Shown here: in pieces, positions 18,025-26,653 of the stretch | Position numbering within the stretch: the first letter of the stretch is position 1 | How the letters are laid out: every line of letters starts with the position of its first letter | Assembly (NCBI RefSeq): GCF_007558815.1 | Contig: NZ_VLTJ01000029.1 | Location: forward strand, 62,001 to 126,000 | Direction: 5' to 3' | From: Verticiella sediminum | Lineage (GTDB): Bacteria; Pseudomonadota; Gammaproteobacteria; Burkholderiales; Burkholderiaceae_B | DNA length: 64,000 nucleotides | The notes under the pieces: generated by a model | What the model saw: the letters and a program-made list of their open reading frames with translations, nothing else | Told to the model about the DNA's origin: nothing | Databases searched by the model: none | Program-made: the position numbers and the translations under genes

Positions 18025-18582
18025 ATGTCCAAGGCGAACCTCACCGGCTCCACCCTAGTGTTCCTCTTCGTGATTGGACTTGCCATAAAGGCATGCGGTG
18101 GCGAGACAGCCACCGAACGGTCGTCCCGGTCCAGCTACACAGCCCCGGTCCAGCCTGTCGCGCAGGCGTATAAGCCGACGCCGCAACCCGTCGATCCGGT
18201 CGCCCTGCATATCAAGAAGCTATATGTCGGACCTCAAACCCTGAACGTTCGAACCTCTCCCAATGGGCAGGTCTCCGGCTCTCTCATCCATGGAGCGGCG
18301 GTGGATGTTCACGAAGAGCGGGATGGTTGGTCGCGCGTTTCTCCTAGCGGACAGCGCGAACGCTGGGTTTCCAGCGCCCACCTCTGCACGCGCCAAGACT
18401 GCAGCGATGCCCCTAGGTGGAGGTCGGGTCCATCAAGCCCAGCTCCGAGCGCCCCTGCCCGATTCAGTTCGCCGCCAGCCAGCTCGTCCTATGGCTGTCC
18501 TTGCTCTTCCGACTCCAACTGCTACGGGCCTCGAGGGGGCAGGTACTGCATCACCTCTGGAGGGAACAAGCGCTATCGTTGA
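18025..18582 (+). CDS. SH3-domain envelope protein with Cys-rich C-terminal motif
   Basis: About 185 residues long. A hydrophobic N-terminus (STLVFLFVIGLAIKAC) resembles a signal peptide, possibly a lipoprotein with the cysteine at residue 24. A Pro/Ser-rich linker follows, then a bacterial SH3 domain (LYVGPQTLNVRTSPNG to GWSRVSPSG, WVSSAHLC). The tail has six closely spaced cysteines' worth of pattern (CPCSSDSNC, GPRGGRYCIT) ending in GGNKRYR, resembling the PBCV basic-adaptor motif. Earlier in-frame starts exist at 17968 and 17980. Function unknown; peptidoglycan or surface interaction is a guess from SH3. Confidence 0.75.
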   Translation: MSKANLTGSTLVFLFVIGLAIKACGGETATERSSRSSYTAPVQPVAQAYKPTPQPVDPVALHIKKLYVGPQTLNVRTSPNGQVSGSLIHGAAVDVHEERDGWSRVSPSGQRERWVSSAHLCTRQDCSDAPRWRSGPSSPAPSAPARFSSPPASSSYGCPCSSDSNCYGPRGGRYCITSGGNKRYR

Positions 18583-18598
18583 ACCAGCCAATAAGTAC

Positions 18599-18623
18599 GA
18601 AGGGCGACCCGGAGTCGCCCTTC
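18599..18623 (+). terminator. Rho-independent-like terminator after the SH3 gene
   Basis: Perfect 10-bp arms GAAGGGCGAC and GTCGCCCTTC flank a 5-nt loop, 16 nt after the SH3 gene's stop. A modest pyrimidine run (TCTGTTG) follows. Confidence 0.65.
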
Positions 18624-18701
18624 TCTGTTGCGTGCCTGGCCCTATTCGATGCCGGCCGCCGGTGCCCGCACCTCGGTTACTCCACATCGGCAAGAAAGAC
18701 A

Positions 18702-18733
18702 AAAGGGTTAGCCACTACTGCGGCTAACCCTTT
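18702..18733 (-). terminator. Terminator downstream of tRNA-Pro
   Basis: Perfect 12-bp arms AAAGGGTTAGCC and GGCTAACCCTTT enclose an 8-nt loop. On the minus strand the hairpin lies 8 nt after the tRNA 3' end and is followed by T-rich sequence, as expected for a factor-independent terminator. The plus-strand side is also followed by Ts, so it may act in both directions. Confidence 0.75.
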
Positions 18734-18741
18734 GATTTTCT

Positions 18742-18818
18742 TGGTCGGGGCGGCGGGATTCGAACTCGCGACCCTCTGCTCCCAAAGCAGATGCGCTACC
18801 AGGCTGCGCTACGCCCCG
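18742..18818 (-). tRNA. tRNA-Pro (anticodon UGG)
   Basis: The minus strand reads a full 77-nt tRNA with an encoded CCA end. The acceptor pairs CGGGGCG with CGCCCCG, the T-loop is GTTCGAATC, and the anticodon loop TTTGGGA sits between stems TCTGC and GCAGA, giving anticodon TGG. The 3' end faces left, towards the lower-G+C catabolic block. Such tRNA 3' ends are common integration sites, but no second copy of the 3' end or integrase gene was seen in the window. Confidence 0.97.
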
Positions 18819-18974
18819 AAACGGTGTTGGCGAAGAGCCCGCACCGCGAAGCCGCCGATTGTAGCGCACTCGGGCGCTGCCGTAGTCGCCCGCACCCCGT
18901 GCGGGTTGTCGGCAACGGGCCACCTGCAAGCCTTGCGGACGGCGGTCCAGCACCGACGAGCCACGCGGCGCCGA

Positions 18975-19226
18975 TCAGGTCTGCGGCTGACGCCCCCGCA
19001 CGCGTTCGCCCAACAGGTCCAGCGCGCGGTCCAGCAGATGCTGCAGAGCCTTGGTGTCCGAGGACTCCGACACGTCGGGCGAACCCGCCAGACGGGCAGC
19101 CACCTCCTGAAACGTCGCCTGCCACCCCTCCAGGGCTCCCGGGGCAAGCTCGGGCTGTGTCGCAGCGGCTTCCATCTCGCCAATGATCTCGCGCAATTGC
19201 TGCTGCTCAGGTATGAACTTGTCCAT
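18975..19226 (-). CDS. Small hypothetical helical protein
   Basis: The 83-residue protein starts MDKFIPEQQQL and is predicted largely helical (REIIGEMEAAA, WQATFQEVAARLA, ALQHLLDRALDLLGERV). There is no signal peptide, membrane segment or recognised domain. GGGAGGT lies 5 nt before the chosen ATG; an ATG 12 nt upstream is less well placed. It sits between the transporter operon and tRNA-Pro on the same strand. Function is unknown. Confidence 0.6.
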   Translation of the reverse strand: MDKFIPEQQQLREIIGEMEAAATQPELAPGALEGWQATFQEVAARLAGSPDVSESSDTKALQHLLDRALDLLGERVRGRQPQT

Positions 19227-19318
19227 GCGACCTCCCATGTCGGTGTTACGACAGCCCAGGGTAGCATTACCTGGACTGCGGGCAGGCGCCAGGACGGTGG
19301 CAGCGGCACCGGCCTCGG

Positions 19319-20046
<728 letters not shown>

Positions 20047-20050
<4 letters not shown>

Positions 20051-20817
20051 GCCGTGTCCTCCGTGCCCAGATACACCGCCTGCACCTTGGGATGCCCCTT
20101 CACGTGCTCGGCGTCTCCGGACGTCAATACGGTGCCGTAGACCAGCACCGAGATGCGGTCGGCCAGTTGGAATACCGCGTCCATGTCGTGCTCGATGAGC
20201 AGGATCGCGGTCTCTTCGCGCAGTTGGCGCACGAGTTCGACCATGCGCGCCGAGTCTTCCGGGCCCATGCCGGCCATGGGCTCGTCCAGCAGCAGCAGCT
20301 TGGGCCGCGCCGCCAGCGCGAGCGCGACGTCGAGCTTGCGCTGGGCGCCGTGCGGCAAGGTGCCGGCGACGCGATCGAGCGCGTCCTCCAGCCCGACTTT
20401 GCGCGCGAGCGCCTGGGCGCGCTCGGCCAGCTCGCTCTCGCGCGCGCGGTCGGCGAAGAAGCGAAAGCTCGATCCGGCATGCGCCTGCACCGCGAGCAGC
20501 AGGTTGTCGCGCACGGTGTCGCCGGCGAAGATGCTGGTGACCTGGAAGCAGCGCGCAAGCCCGGCGCGCACGCGCGCGTGCGGCGTGGCGCGGGTGATGT
20601 CGGCGCCGTCCAGGACGATGCTGCCGGCGTCCAGCGGCAGCAGCCCCGAAACCAGGTTGACCAGGGTGGACTTGCCCGCGCCGTTGGGGCCGATGAGGGC
20701 GTGGACCTCGCCGGGCGCCACGTCGATGCTGACGTCGTTGGCGGCGATGAGGCCGCCGAACCGCTTGACCAGGCCGCGCGCCTGGAACAGCGGCGTGCCG
20801 TGCGCGCCTGCGCTCAT
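20047..20817 (-). CDS. livG: HAAT-type ABC transporter ATP-binding protein LivG
   Basis: The 256-residue ATPase has Walker A GPNGAGKST, the signature region LPHGAQRKLDVALALA (LSGG replaced by LPHG, a known variant), Walker B LLLLDEPMAGM and the H-loop histidine in IEHDMD. Its start overlaps the livM stop (ATGA) and its stop overlaps livF, so all three are tightly coupled. Confidence 0.92.
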
Positions 20818-21800
20818 GCGTTGCTCCTGCGACGGTCGAACCAGGCCGCAATGCCGCGCGGCGCGAAGAACACGATGGCGAGCAGCAGCACGCCCATCGG
20901 CCAATGCCAGTAGTCGGTATACATGCGCAGCACCTCGACCAGCGTGAGCCACAGGCCCACACCGATGACCGGCCCCCAGCGATAGCCCAGGCCGCCGACC
21001 ACCACCATCACGAGCAGGGCGGCCGACTCCGTCCAGTGCATGATCGAAGGGCTGACGAAGGCGTTGTTCACGGCGAGCAGCGCGCCCGCCAGCCCGGCCA
21101 GCGCGGCGGACGTGACGAAGGCCGCCAGCTTGAGGCGGTACACCGGGTAGCCCAGCGCGGACATGCGCGTCTCGTTGTCGCGGATGCCTTTCAGGGCATG
21201 GCCGAAGCGCGAAGCCGACAGGCGGCTCAGCAGCCAGAATACGGCCGCCGCGAGCAGCAGCACGGCCCAGTACAGGGCATGGCTGCCGGTGGCGGCGAAC
21301 CAGCCCAGGGACACCGGCGCGTAGATGCCGTAGCCGTCGTCCCCGCCGTAGGTGCGCCAGGACACCGCCACGTAGTAGAGCATCTGCGCGAACGCCAGCG
21401 TGATCATGATGAAGTACACGCCGCGCGTGCGCAGGCTGATCGCGCCGATGGCCAGGGCGACCAGCGCGGCGACGAGAGCCGCGGCCAGCCACATCAGCCA
21501 GGCCGCGTCGTGGCCGGCGTCGGCCATCGCCACCACGGTGTAGGCGCCGACGCCGACGAAGCCGGCATGCCCCAGGGCCACCATGCCGCCATAGCCGAGG
21601 ATGAAATTCAGGCTCGCCGCGGCAATCATGAAGATGAGCAGGCGGCGCACGAAGGCGATGTAGTACTCCAGGCCCAGGCTGGGCGCCACGAACGGAAACG
21701 CCGCCAGCAGGGCAAGCACGATCCAGGGCAGCAGCGCGGCCGCGGCCGGCCGGCGCGCGGAGCGGGCGGCGGCGGGCGCGTCGGAAGCAGGCAGGCTCAT
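20814..21800 (-). CDS. livM: HAAT-type ABC transporter permease LivM
   Basis: This permease of about 328 residues has 8-10 hydrophobic segments and the family loop NFILGYGGMVALGHAGFVGVGAY. Late in the protein VVGGLGYRWGPVIG matches the EAA-like coupling region. An ATG with GAGG upstream is chosen; a GTG at 21812 overlapping the livH stop (GTGA) is the alternative. It forms the membrane channel with LivH. Confidence 0.9.
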   Translation of the reverse strand: MSLPASDAPAAARSARRPAAAALLPWIVLALLAAFPFVAPSLGLEYYIAFVRRLLIFMIAAASLNFILGYGGMVALGHAGFVGVGAYTVVAMADAGHDAAWLMWLAAALVAALVALAIGAISLRTRGVYFIMITLAFAQMLYYVAVSWRTYGGDDGYGIYAPVSLGWFAATGSHALYWAVLLLAAAVFWLLSRLSASRFGHALKGIRDNETRMSALGYPVYRLKLAAFVTSAALAGLAGALLAVNNAFVSPSIMHWTESAALLVMVVVGGLGYRWGPVIGVGLWLTLVEVLRMYTDYWHWPMGVLLLAIVFFAPRGIAAWFDRRRSNA

Positions 21801-21808
21801 CGCGCGCC

Positions 21809-22729
21809 TCACGAACGCGCAGGGAACAGCCCCTGCGGCTTGATGGCAAGCACGGTGGCCATCACCACGTACATGGCGATGCCCGCGATGGCGGGGCCCA
21901 GATCGGCGGCGAGCGAGGGCGGCAGCACGGCACGCAGCGCGGGCGGCAGGAAGGCGCGACCCGCAGTATCGATCAGGCCCACCAGCAGGGCGGCGACGAA
22001 GGCGCCCCGGACCGAGCCGATGCCGCCGATCACGATCACGACCAGTGCCGGAATCAGGATGGCCTCGCCCATGCCGATCTGCACCGCACTGATCGGCCCC
22101 ATCAAGGCGCCGGCCAGCGCGGCCAGGGCCGCGCCCAGCACGAAGACGAAGGAGAACACGCGGTCCACCCGCACCCCCATGAACTCGGCCATGCGGCGGT
22201 TCGAGGCGCCCGCGCGCACGACCATGCCGAGCCGCGTGCGGTTGACCAGCAGGTAGAGCCCGATCGCCACCAGCAGGCCGACGGCGATCATCATCAGCCG
22301 GTACGAGGAATAAGGCAGCCCCGGGATGATCTCGAGCGGACCGCTCAGCGCGGCCGGCGTGGGCGCGGTGACCGGAGACGGCCCCCAGATCGCATGCACG
22401 AGATCGTCGGCGATCAGGATCAGGCCGAAGGTCGCCAACACCTGGGCCAGGTGGTCGCGCCGGTACAGCCTGCGCACGATCAGGATCTCGACGACGGCCG
22501 CGACCAGCATGGTGACGGCAACCGCAACGAGGATGGCCGCCAGGAAACTGCCGCTCGCCTGGTGCGCCTTGGCGGCGACGTAAGCGCCCGCCATGTATAG
22601 GGAACCGTGGGCCAGGTTCATGGTGTCCATGATGCCGAACACCAGGGTCAGCCCGGCGGCGAGCATGAACAGCATGAAGCCGTAGCCCACGCCGTTGAGC
22701 AGTTGCTCGATGATGAAGATCGCGTCCAT
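21809..22729 (-). CDS. livH: HAAT-type ABC transporter permease LivH
   Basis: This is a 306-residue integral membrane protein. LivH features are NGVGYGFMLFMLAAGLTLV at the N-terminus, NLAHGSLYMAGAYVA, and VIGGIGSVRGAFVAALLVG near the C-terminus. The chosen ATG (MDAIFIIEQL) drops 15 non-membrane residues of the longer frame. The gene follows the binding-protein gene after 200 nt of G+C-rich DNA containing a strong hairpin. Confidence 0.9.
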   Translation of the reverse strand: MDAIFIIEQLLNGVGYGFMLFMLAAGLTLVFGIMDTMNLAHGSLYMAGAYVAAKAHQASGSFLAAILVAVAVTMLVAAVVEILIVRRLYRRDHLAQVLATFGLILIADDLVHAIWGPSPVTAPTPAALSGPLEIIPGLPYSSYRLMMIAVGLLVAIGLYLLVNRTRLGMVVRAGASNRRMAEFMGVRVDRVFSFVFVLGAALAALAGALMGPISAVQIGMGEAILIPALVVIVIGGIGSVRGAFVAALLVGLIDTAGRAFLPPALRAVLPPSLAADLGPAIAGIAMYVVMATVLAIKPQGLFPARS

Positions 22730-22901
22730 AGGGGCGTATCCGAAGGAAGGAGGACGGGAGCGCGTGGACGCCATCCCGCGGGCGGCACCGGGACGAGCCC
22801 CGGCGCCGCGAGCGCGCCGCCCGCCGCGGCGAACCCGAAGCGAGTGTACCGAAGGGGCGGCGCCCTGCCCGGGCCCCCGCCTGCCGCCGGGAACGCCGCC
22901 C

Positions 22902-22921
22902 GGCGCGGCGCGCGCCGCGCC
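22902..22921 (-). terminator. 20-bp perfect G+C palindrome between binding-protein and permease genes
   Basis: GGCGCGGCGC followed directly by its reverse complement lies 10 nt after the binding-protein stop codon and about 170 nt before livH. It has no T-run. It may act as a partial terminator or an mRNA-stabilising hairpin that keeps binding-protein expression above that of the permeases; this role is inferred. Confidence 0.5.
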
Positions 22922-22931
22922 GAGGAGCGCA

Positions 22932-24101
22932 TCAGGACATCTGGCACTCGGCCACGTAGGCGTCCTGGTGGTTCTCGAGCACGGTGCTCTTTCTGATGTT
23001 GGTCATGCGGCCGCTGCCGTCCTTCTCCACCACGCGCAGGTAGTAGTTCTGGATCGGGTAGTGGTTGGCGCCGTACTGGAACGGGCCGCGCACCGAGTCG
23101 TACTCGGCCTTGGCGAGCGCGGCGATCACCGCCTCGCGGTCGGACACGTCGCCGCCCACCTGCTCGACTGCGGCGTTCATCGCCATGAGCACGTCGTAGG
23201 CCATCGCCGCGTACACCGACGGATAGCGCCCGTCGTACTTCTTGCGGAAGGCATCGACGAATTTCTCGTTGGCCGGGTTCTCGAGGTCGTGCGTCCAGTG
23301 CGCGGTGTTGCGCAGCCCCAGCATCGAATCGCCCACGGCATGGATGACATCCTCGTCGGCGGAGAAGCCCGGGGCGACCAGGGGCACGTCCTTCAGGCCG
23401 GCGGCCACGTACTGCTTGATGAAGTTGATGCCCATGGCGCCGGGCAGGAAGATGAAGACCGCATCCGGCTTGGCCGCGCGGATCTGCGCGATCTCGGCGG
23501 CGTAGTCGATCTGGCCGACCTTGGTGTAGATCTCGTCGGCCACCTTGCCGGTGTAGGTACGCTTGAAGCCGCCCAGGTGGTCGCGGCCGGCCGGGTAGTT
23601 CGGCGCCAGGATGACCATGTTGCCGTAGCCCGCCTGGTTGGCCACCACGCCGGCGGCCTCGTCATAGGTGTCGTTCTGGTAGTGCCCGAAGAAGAACGCG
23701 TTGCACTGCTTGCCGGCGTACTGGCTGGGGCCGGGGTTGTTCGACAGGTAGGGCACCTTGGCCGCGAACAGGGCCGGGCCGGCGGCCAGCGCGGCGTTCG
23801 AGCCGATCGGGCCCGTGAAGAAGTCCACCTTGTCGCGCTGGATGTAGCGCGACACCAGTTGGTTGACCTGCTCCGGGTTGCCCGCGAAGTCGGTCTGCAG
23901 GAACTCCGCGTCCACGCCGCCGAGTTTGCTGCCGAGCTGTTCGATGGCAAGGTTGAAACCATCCCTGGCCTCGGCGCCCAGCGCGGCGAACGGGCCGGAG
24001 ATGTCCAGGGCGATGCCGACCTTGATCGGGTCGGCGGCGTAGGACGCCGCGCCGCAAAGCGCCAGCGAGGCGCAGAGAACCGCGTGCTTCAGCTTGAACA
24101 T
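22932..24101 (-). CDS. HAAT-type ABC transporter substrate-binding protein (LivK-like)
   Basis: The 389-residue periplasmic protein has a clear Sec signal (LKHAVLCASLALCGAASYA) and the type I binding fold: IKVGIALDISGPFAALG, then FFTGPIGSNAALA, VPYLSNNPGPSQYAG and MAYDVLMAMNAAVEQ. AGGAG precedes the ATG. It resembles binding proteins for aromatic or other carboxylates more than the classical Leu/Ile/Val receptor, but ligand cannot be fixed by eye. It is the promoter-proximal gene of the transporter operon and is divergent from an AraC-type gene. Confidence 0.92.
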   Translation of the reverse strand: MFKLKHAVLCASLALCGAASYAADPIKVGIALDISGPFAALGAEARDGFNLAIEQLGSKLGGVDAEFLQTDFAGNPEQVNQLVSRYIQRDKVDFFTGPIGSNAALAAGPALFAAKVPYLSNNPGPSQYAGKQCNAFFFGHYQNDTYDEAAGVVANQAGYGNMVILAPNYPAGRDHLGGFKRTYTGKVADEIYTKVGQIDYAAEIAQIRAAKPDAVFIFLPGAMGINFIKQYVAAGLKDVPLVAPGFSADEDVIHAVGDSMLGLRNTAHWTHDLENPANEKFVDAFRKKYDGRYPSVYAAMAYDVLMAMNAAVEQVGGDVSDREAVIAALAKAEYDSVRGPFQYGANHYPIQNYYLRVVEKDGSGRMTNIRKSTVLENHQDAYVAECQMS

Positions 24102-24308
24102 GGTAACTCCTGGTGACGGATCGGAAATAGTATCCGGGGAACGCGGACGTTGGGAACGCTTGTGGCCGGATTGAGGATACGCGCACCGGCGCGGCCAGCG
24201 GCGGGACCCTTTTCGTCCGGAGCGGCCCGGCGGAAAAAATGGCATGGAATTTGCATTTTTGACTTTGCACTTTTCTGACACCACCGTCTTACCGCACGAT
24301 TCATCCCG

Positions 24309-24779
24309 ATGCCATCGTCAGCCACCCCACCCGACATGATCCACCAGGTCCGCGGCAACGAACACGCAGGCGTCCTGGTCTCCATGCTGCTCGCTGCCCC
24401 ATCGGGCCGCGCCGAACAGGCGCCGCCCGCGGCAAGCATCGCACCGCGCGCGGTACGCCGCGCCGAAGCCTACATCGAAGCCCACGCTGGCGATGCCATC
24501 CGCCTGGACGACATCGCCAGCGCCGCCGGCGTGCCGGTACGCACCCTGCTCGACGGCTTCAAGCGCTTTCGCTCCTGCAGTCCGATGCAGATGCTGCGCG
24601 AGCGCCGCCTCGAACACGTGCGCCAGCGCCTGCTCGAAGGCGGCCCGGAGGCCCGCGTGGCCTGCGTCGCCCTGGACTGCGGCTTCGCGCATCTGGGCCG
24701 CTTCGCCGGCCACTACCTGCAGCGCTACGGCGAGTCGCCTTCCGAGACGCTGCGCCGCGTCCAGCGCCTGGCCGCCTGA
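24309..24779 (+). CDS. AraC-family regulator, DNA-binding half only
   Basis: The 156-residue protein holds the two helix-turn-helix motifs of AraC regulators (LDDIASAAGVPVRTLLDGFKRF and the ALDCGFAHLGRFAGHYLQRYG region, ending SPSETLRR). The usual 150-200-residue effector domain is missing, and the 200 nt upstream contain no frame that could supply it. It may be a truncated gene or a genuine stand-alone binding module. It is divergent from the transporter operon, which it may control. Confidence 0.82.
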   Translation: MPSSATPPDMIHQVRGNEHAGVLVSMLLAAPSGRAEQAPPAASIAPRAVRRAEAYIEAHAGDAIRLDDIASAAGVPVRTLLDGFKRFRSCSPMQMLRERRLEHVRQRLLEGGPEARVACVALDCGFAHLGRFAGHYLQRYGESPSETLRRVQRLAA

Positions 24780-24798
24780 CCCGACCGTCCGACGCCCG

Positions 24799-24842
24799 CG
24801 CCGACGGCGCCCCACCGCAAGGTCGGGCGCCGTCGGCGTTTT
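24799..24842 (+). terminator. Rho-independent terminator after the AraC-type gene
   Basis: A perfect 14-bp stem (CGCCGACGGCGCCC with GGGCGCCGTCGGCG) and 12-nt loop are followed by TTTT. It lies 20 nt after the stop codon. It is the clearest intrinsic terminator in the window. Confidence 0.85.
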
Positions 24843-25062
24843 CGCCCTTTTCCAGCGAGCACCGCGCCGGCCTCGCCGCCGTCGCGCAACGCGCCACGAT
24901 GGCGCGTCGGACCGCCCGCCTGCATCGTTTTGGCGAGCCCAGGCTTCGTCGCTGTGCTGATTCTGAAAAGCTGATCTCGATACTGGTTCATATGATTTGT
25001 CGCGGCCCTGTCGGGCTCCTAGAGTGCGCAGAACGATCAACGTCACTGCCCACGAGAACGAC

Positions 25063-26421
25063 ATGGAACGCAAAGTCTTCCTGCGCAAACCCTATGCGGC
25101 CTACGAACGCGGCCGCACGCCTGCCGAGGACGCCGAGCTTACGCACGTGGAACAAGGCGCGCCCATGGGCGAGTACCTGCGGCGCTACTGGCAGCCGGTC
25201 GCGCTATCGGCCGAACTGGGCGAGCTGCCCTTGCCCGTGCGCATGTTCGGCGAGGATCTGGTGCTGTTCCGCACCCGCAGCGGCAAGCCGGGCCTGCTCG
25301 AGAAGCACTGCGCGCATCGCGGCGCCTCGCTCGAATTCGGCATCTGCGAGGACGAGGGCCTGCGCTGCTGCTATCACGGCTGGCTGTTCGGCGTGGACGG
25401 CACGATCCTGGAGACGCCGGGCGAGCCCGCCGACTCGCGCCTGCGCCACAACATCTGCCAGGGCGCCTACCCGCTGCACGAATACCAAGGCATCGTGTTC
25501 GGCTACTTCGGGCCGGCCGACAGGAAGCCCGAGTTCCCCGTCTACGACAGCTTCGAGCGCGAGGGCGACCGCCTCGTGCCCTATTGCATCACCTATCCCT
25601 GCAACTGGCTGCAGGTGCACGAGAACGTGATGGACCCCGCGCATGCGGTGTTCCTGCATACGCGCATCAGCTTCACGCAGTTCTCGGAGGCCTGGGGCGA
25701 GCTGCCGGACATGGCGTTCGTGCCCACCCCCACCGGGATGATCTACGTGACCTCCCGGCGCTGGCAGGACAAGGTCTGGGTGCGCTCGAACGACATCCTG
25801 CTGCCCAACCTCGCCCAGGTCGGCCACATCTGGGAAGAAGGCGCCCACGAGAAGGCCTTCGGACGCGTGGCCATCACCCGCTGGACCACGCCGATCGACA
25901 ACACCACCTGTCGCATCATCGGCTGGCGCCATTTCCACCCGGACGCCGATCCGCGCGGCATCGCCGACGAAACCCAGTGCGGCGTCGAATCCGTCGATTT
26001 CTTCGGCCAGAACGGCGCGCGCGACTACGCCGAGCGCCAGCGCATCCCGGGCGACTACGACGCCATGGTGTCGCAGCGCCGGATCGCCGTGCACGCCATG
26101 GAAAGCCTGACCCGCTGCGACCGCGGCGTCGCGATGCTGCGCCAGTCGCTGCGCCGCGAGGCGCGCCGCGTTGCCCAGGGCGAGGATCCGGTGCCGCTCG
26201 GCGTACATGGCCCCGGCCCGATCCCGACCTACTGCCACGACACGGTGGTGAGCATCCCCGTCGTGGAAGGGACCGACGATGCGGCCGTGGTCCGCGACGT
26301 CGGCGCGGCCATCACGCGCATCGTGCTCGAGGGCGACTACCACGCCCTGCCCGAGCGCGAGGCCATCGTGCGCGAGCGCATCGCCGCGTTCGCCGAAAGC
26401 CGCCGCCTCACCCCAGCCTGA
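25063..26421 (+). CDS. Rieske non-haem iron oxygenase, alpha subunit
   Basis: This 452-residue protein is of the phthalate-dioxygenase/LigXa type. The [2Fe-2S] ligands are C83-x-H85 (HCAHRG) and C102-x2-H105 (CYHGW). The mononuclear iron site is ENVMDPAHAVFLHTR, giving N188, D191, H194 and H199. It hydroxylates or O/N-demethylates an aromatic or similar substrate, receiving electrons from a reductase. No reductase or ferredoxin gene is adjacent. The chosen ATG discards a basic 22-residue extension that lacks family similarity. It leads a plus-strand run of transport genes, suggesting that it acts on the imported compound. Confidence 0.92.
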   Translation: MERKVFLRKPYAAYERGRTPAEDAELTHVEQGAPMGEYLRRYWQPVALSAELGELPLPVRMFGEDLVLFRTRSGKPGLLEKHCAHRGASLEFGICEDEGLRCCYHGWLFGVDGTILETPGEPADSRLRHNICQGAYPLHEYQGIVFGYFGPADRKPEFPVYDSFEREGDRLVPYCITYPCNWLQVHENVMDPAHAVFLHTRISFTQFSEAWGELPDMAFVPTPTGMIYVTSRRWQDKVWVRSNDILLPNLAQVGHIWEEGAHEKAFGRVAITRWTTPIDNTTCRIIGWRHFHPDADPRGIADETQCGVESVDFFGQNGARDYAERQRIPGDYDAMVSQRRIAVHAMESLTRCDRGVAMLRQSLRREARRVAQGEDPVPLGVHGPGPIPTYCHDTVVSIPVVEGTDDAAVVRDVGAAITRIVLEGDYHALPEREAIVRERIAAFAESRRLTPA

Positions 26422-26456
26422 TTTTCCCTTCAACCCCAGCCCGCCCCCCCGAAGAA

Positions 26457-26635
26457 GACTGAAGCCGTCTCGGCCGCGAACGCAGTGAGCGCGGGAGGCC
26501 GTTTCACTTCAGTCCTTCATGGCGCTGCGCGCCACCCCGACCGATGACTGCCGCGATGCGATCCAGGGCACCGCGGAGCCGGCTCCGCCAGTGCCGCCCC
26601 CCCGGGGGGCGCGCGTCAGCGCGTAGGGGGGGCAC
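26457..26635. repeat. Cluster of inverted repeats between oxygenase and next gene
   Basis: Three structures lie in this 230-nt gap. GACTGAAG (26457-26464) pairs with CTTCAGTC (26507-26514). A 16-bp perfect palindrome GCGGAGCC/GGCTCCGC covers 26573-26588. GTGCC-GCCCCCCC...GGGGGGG-CAC at 26591-26635 encloses CGCGC-gtca-GCGCG. The pattern looks like a dispersed extragenic palindromic repeat unit, perhaps limiting read-through from the oxygenase gene. Repeat-family status cannot be judged from one copy. Confidence 0.55.
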
Positions 26636-26653
26636 CCTTCCTTGGAGCTTTCG

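Noticed and set aside
18742-18818. Attachment-site duplication of the tRNA-Pro 3' end
   Set aside because: I looked for a second copy of the 3' end within the window and saw none, so no att site is annotated.
22695-24116. 473-residue open frame on the plus strand
   Set aside because: It is antisense to the substrate-binding protein, whose signal peptide and fold are clear.
26457-26635. CRISPR array or tandem repeat
   Set aside because: The repeats are palindromes of different sequence, not regularly spaced direct repeats, and no cas genes are present.
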